A DNA stretch of 46,013 nt from Faecalibacterium langellae (GTDB lineage: Bacteria; Bacillota; Clostridia; Oscillospirales; Ruminococcaceae), in assembly GCF_002549775.1 (NCBI RefSeq), contig NZ_NMTR01000010.1, forward strand, positions 1 through 46,013. Reading direction: 5' to 3'. The translations under genes and the position numbers were made by a program. How positions within the stretch are numbered: the stretch's first letter is position 1; every line of letters starts with the position of its first letter. This document shows, piece by piece, positions 45,456 to 46,013 of this stretch. Under the pieces are notes generated by a model. That model searched no databases and was not told where the DNA came from. It saw only the letters and a program-made list of their open reading frames with translations.

Positions 45456-45732
45456 GGGCAAAACAAAAAACAGGGTGCGCCCCTGAATAGGACGCACCCT
45501 GCCAAAGACCACAGACGATAGCGATATGTACAACAGGGAGTTCCCCAGTGGGAACTTCCTGTTTTTCGTTGTTTGCATGATGAGCTTGTTCTGCCTGCCA
45601 CGCGGCAAACTCCCTTTGGCCTTCCTCGCTGTTCCAGCAGGCAAGGATGGCCGGGTAGAACGCCCGTGCCAGACGGTCGATGACATCATCGGGGTAAGGG
45701 GAAATGTTTGTGGACTTTTTCTTTTTGTTCAA
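45355..45732 (-). CDS. small basic protein, C-terminus uncertain
   Basis: The N-terminal 60 residues look like a conserved mobile-element protein: NKKKKSTNISPYPDDVIDRL, ARAFYPAILACWNSEEGQRE, FAAWQAEQ. The best start is TTG 45732, with AAAGGAG 7 bases upstream. Beyond about 45560 the frame runs through two hairpins (45534-45561; 45471-45501) and over the convergent gene, so the true end is probably lost by frameshift or the real protein is shorter. Function unknown. Confidence 0.5.
   Translation of the reverse strand: MNKKKKSTNISPYPDDVIDRLARAFYPAILACWNSEEGQREFAAWQAEQAHHANNEKQEVPTGELPVVHIAIVCGLWQGASYSGAHPVFCFALNLLAHGFQPHSSNISPGHRSESNPHSPTDRCR
45461..45501 (-). terminator. minus-strand terminator
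   Basis: CAGGGTGCG (45501-45493 on the minus strand) pairs with CGCACCCTG (45479-45471), then TTTTTTGTTTTG. Confidence 0.75.
45534..45566 (+). terminator. plus-strand terminator
   Basis: CAGGGAGTTCCC (45534-45545), loop CAGT, GGGAACTTCCTG (45550-45561), then TTTTT. It would end the gene at 45204-45455. Confidence 0.75.
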
Positions 45733-45875
45733 ACGCACGCTCCTTTGATCGTCCCACCGTGGCAAAGCCGGGCGAGAAAATCAAAGTTCCAATTTTTATC
45801 AGGCGCAAGGGCGCGGATGCTTTCCGCCCTGCACTTGCGGCTGGGGGCTCGTTGATGGCTTACAGGTGTCTGTTG

Positions 45876-46013
45876 TTATGCGGTCTTTTCTTCTTCAAGG
45901 GCTTCTGCAAGAGCCTTTTCCAGATAGGTTTCGATTTCAGTCAGGTAGTTAGCAGGCCTCTGCATTGCGAAGCGGAGAACCTTCTGCTTTTCCGGGTCAG
46001 TGAAATAGCTGGG
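45876..46013 (-). CDS. partial gene at the right edge, unknown
   Basis: The last 45 codons of a gene that starts beyond the window: PSYFTDPEKQKVLRFAMQRP, then ANYLTEIETYLEKALAEAL and an acidic end EEEKTA. Helical and charged; not recognised. Same strand as the 45732 gene, so possibly upstream in the same transcript. Confidence 0.6.
   Translation of the reverse strand, partial: PSYFTDPEKQKVLRFAMQRPANYLTEIETYLEKALAEALEEEKTA

Noticed and set aside
45355-45505. C-terminal part of the minus-strand frame near the right edge as real protein
   Set aside because: It passes through an intrinsic terminator and overlaps a convergent gene; only the N-terminal part looks like protein.

Overview
The window is GC-rich chromosomal DNA of a low-GC-phylum Gram-positive gut bacterium, most likely Faecalibacterium or a close Oscillospiraceae/Ruminococcaceae relative. 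This rests on gene content (fused FeoA-FeoB, tandem eukaryotic-type Ser/Thr kinases, RicT/PSP1, an RND pump without adaptor or outer-membrane partner), on strong Shine-Dalgarno sites, and on GC-rich hairpin repeats between genes. The genus call is inference; no rRNA is present.

Core region (1-29550). Left to right: a hairpin-repeat cluster, holB, a Tat/lipobox lipoprotein (-), a gamma-class carbonic anhydrase (-), a D,D-carboxypeptidase (+), and an OPT transporter plus PqqD-like pair (-). A probable minus-strand operon follows: trmN6, rsmI, a YfcE-like phosphoesterase, birA and two Ser/Thr kinases. Then come a 2[4Fe-4S] ferredoxin, ricT, a 1315-residue RND transporter, a GntR regulator, galM, galE, feoAB, a MarR/TSUP pair, trigger factor and tRNA-Arg(ACG). 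holB, ricT, trmN6 and rsmI usually lie together in Firmicutes; here they are spread over 15 kb.

Between the TSUP gene and trigger factor (27366-27662) is a locus with the architecture of an Fst/par type I toxin-antitoxin: a 33-codon membrane peptide with its own promoter, a convergent antisense promoter, a shared perfect hairpin terminator, and a 14-bp direct repeat that makes the antisense RNA complementary to the toxin message. I consider it the best candidate for an undescribed system.

Mobile region (29506-45029). An integrative mobilizable element of about 15.5 kb sits in the 3' end of tRNA-Arg. Exact 45-bp att repeats bound it and 11-bp-period arm-type repeats lie near both ends. It carries a tyrosine integrase, an excisionase-like protein, a MobV relaxase broken by two copies of a roughly 100-bp structured repeat, an AT-rich two-gene cargo, a truncated CHC2 primase holding a third copy of the repeat, an XRE regulator, a two-gene restriction-modification-like system (a methyltransferase-like protein without NPPY, and a GIY-YIG/helicase/NPPY-methyltransferase giant), three small proteins, an AlbA_2/ATPase regulator and a small protein at the right end. 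Right of attR, a paralogue of that last protein and further element-type genes suggest a second element or remnant.
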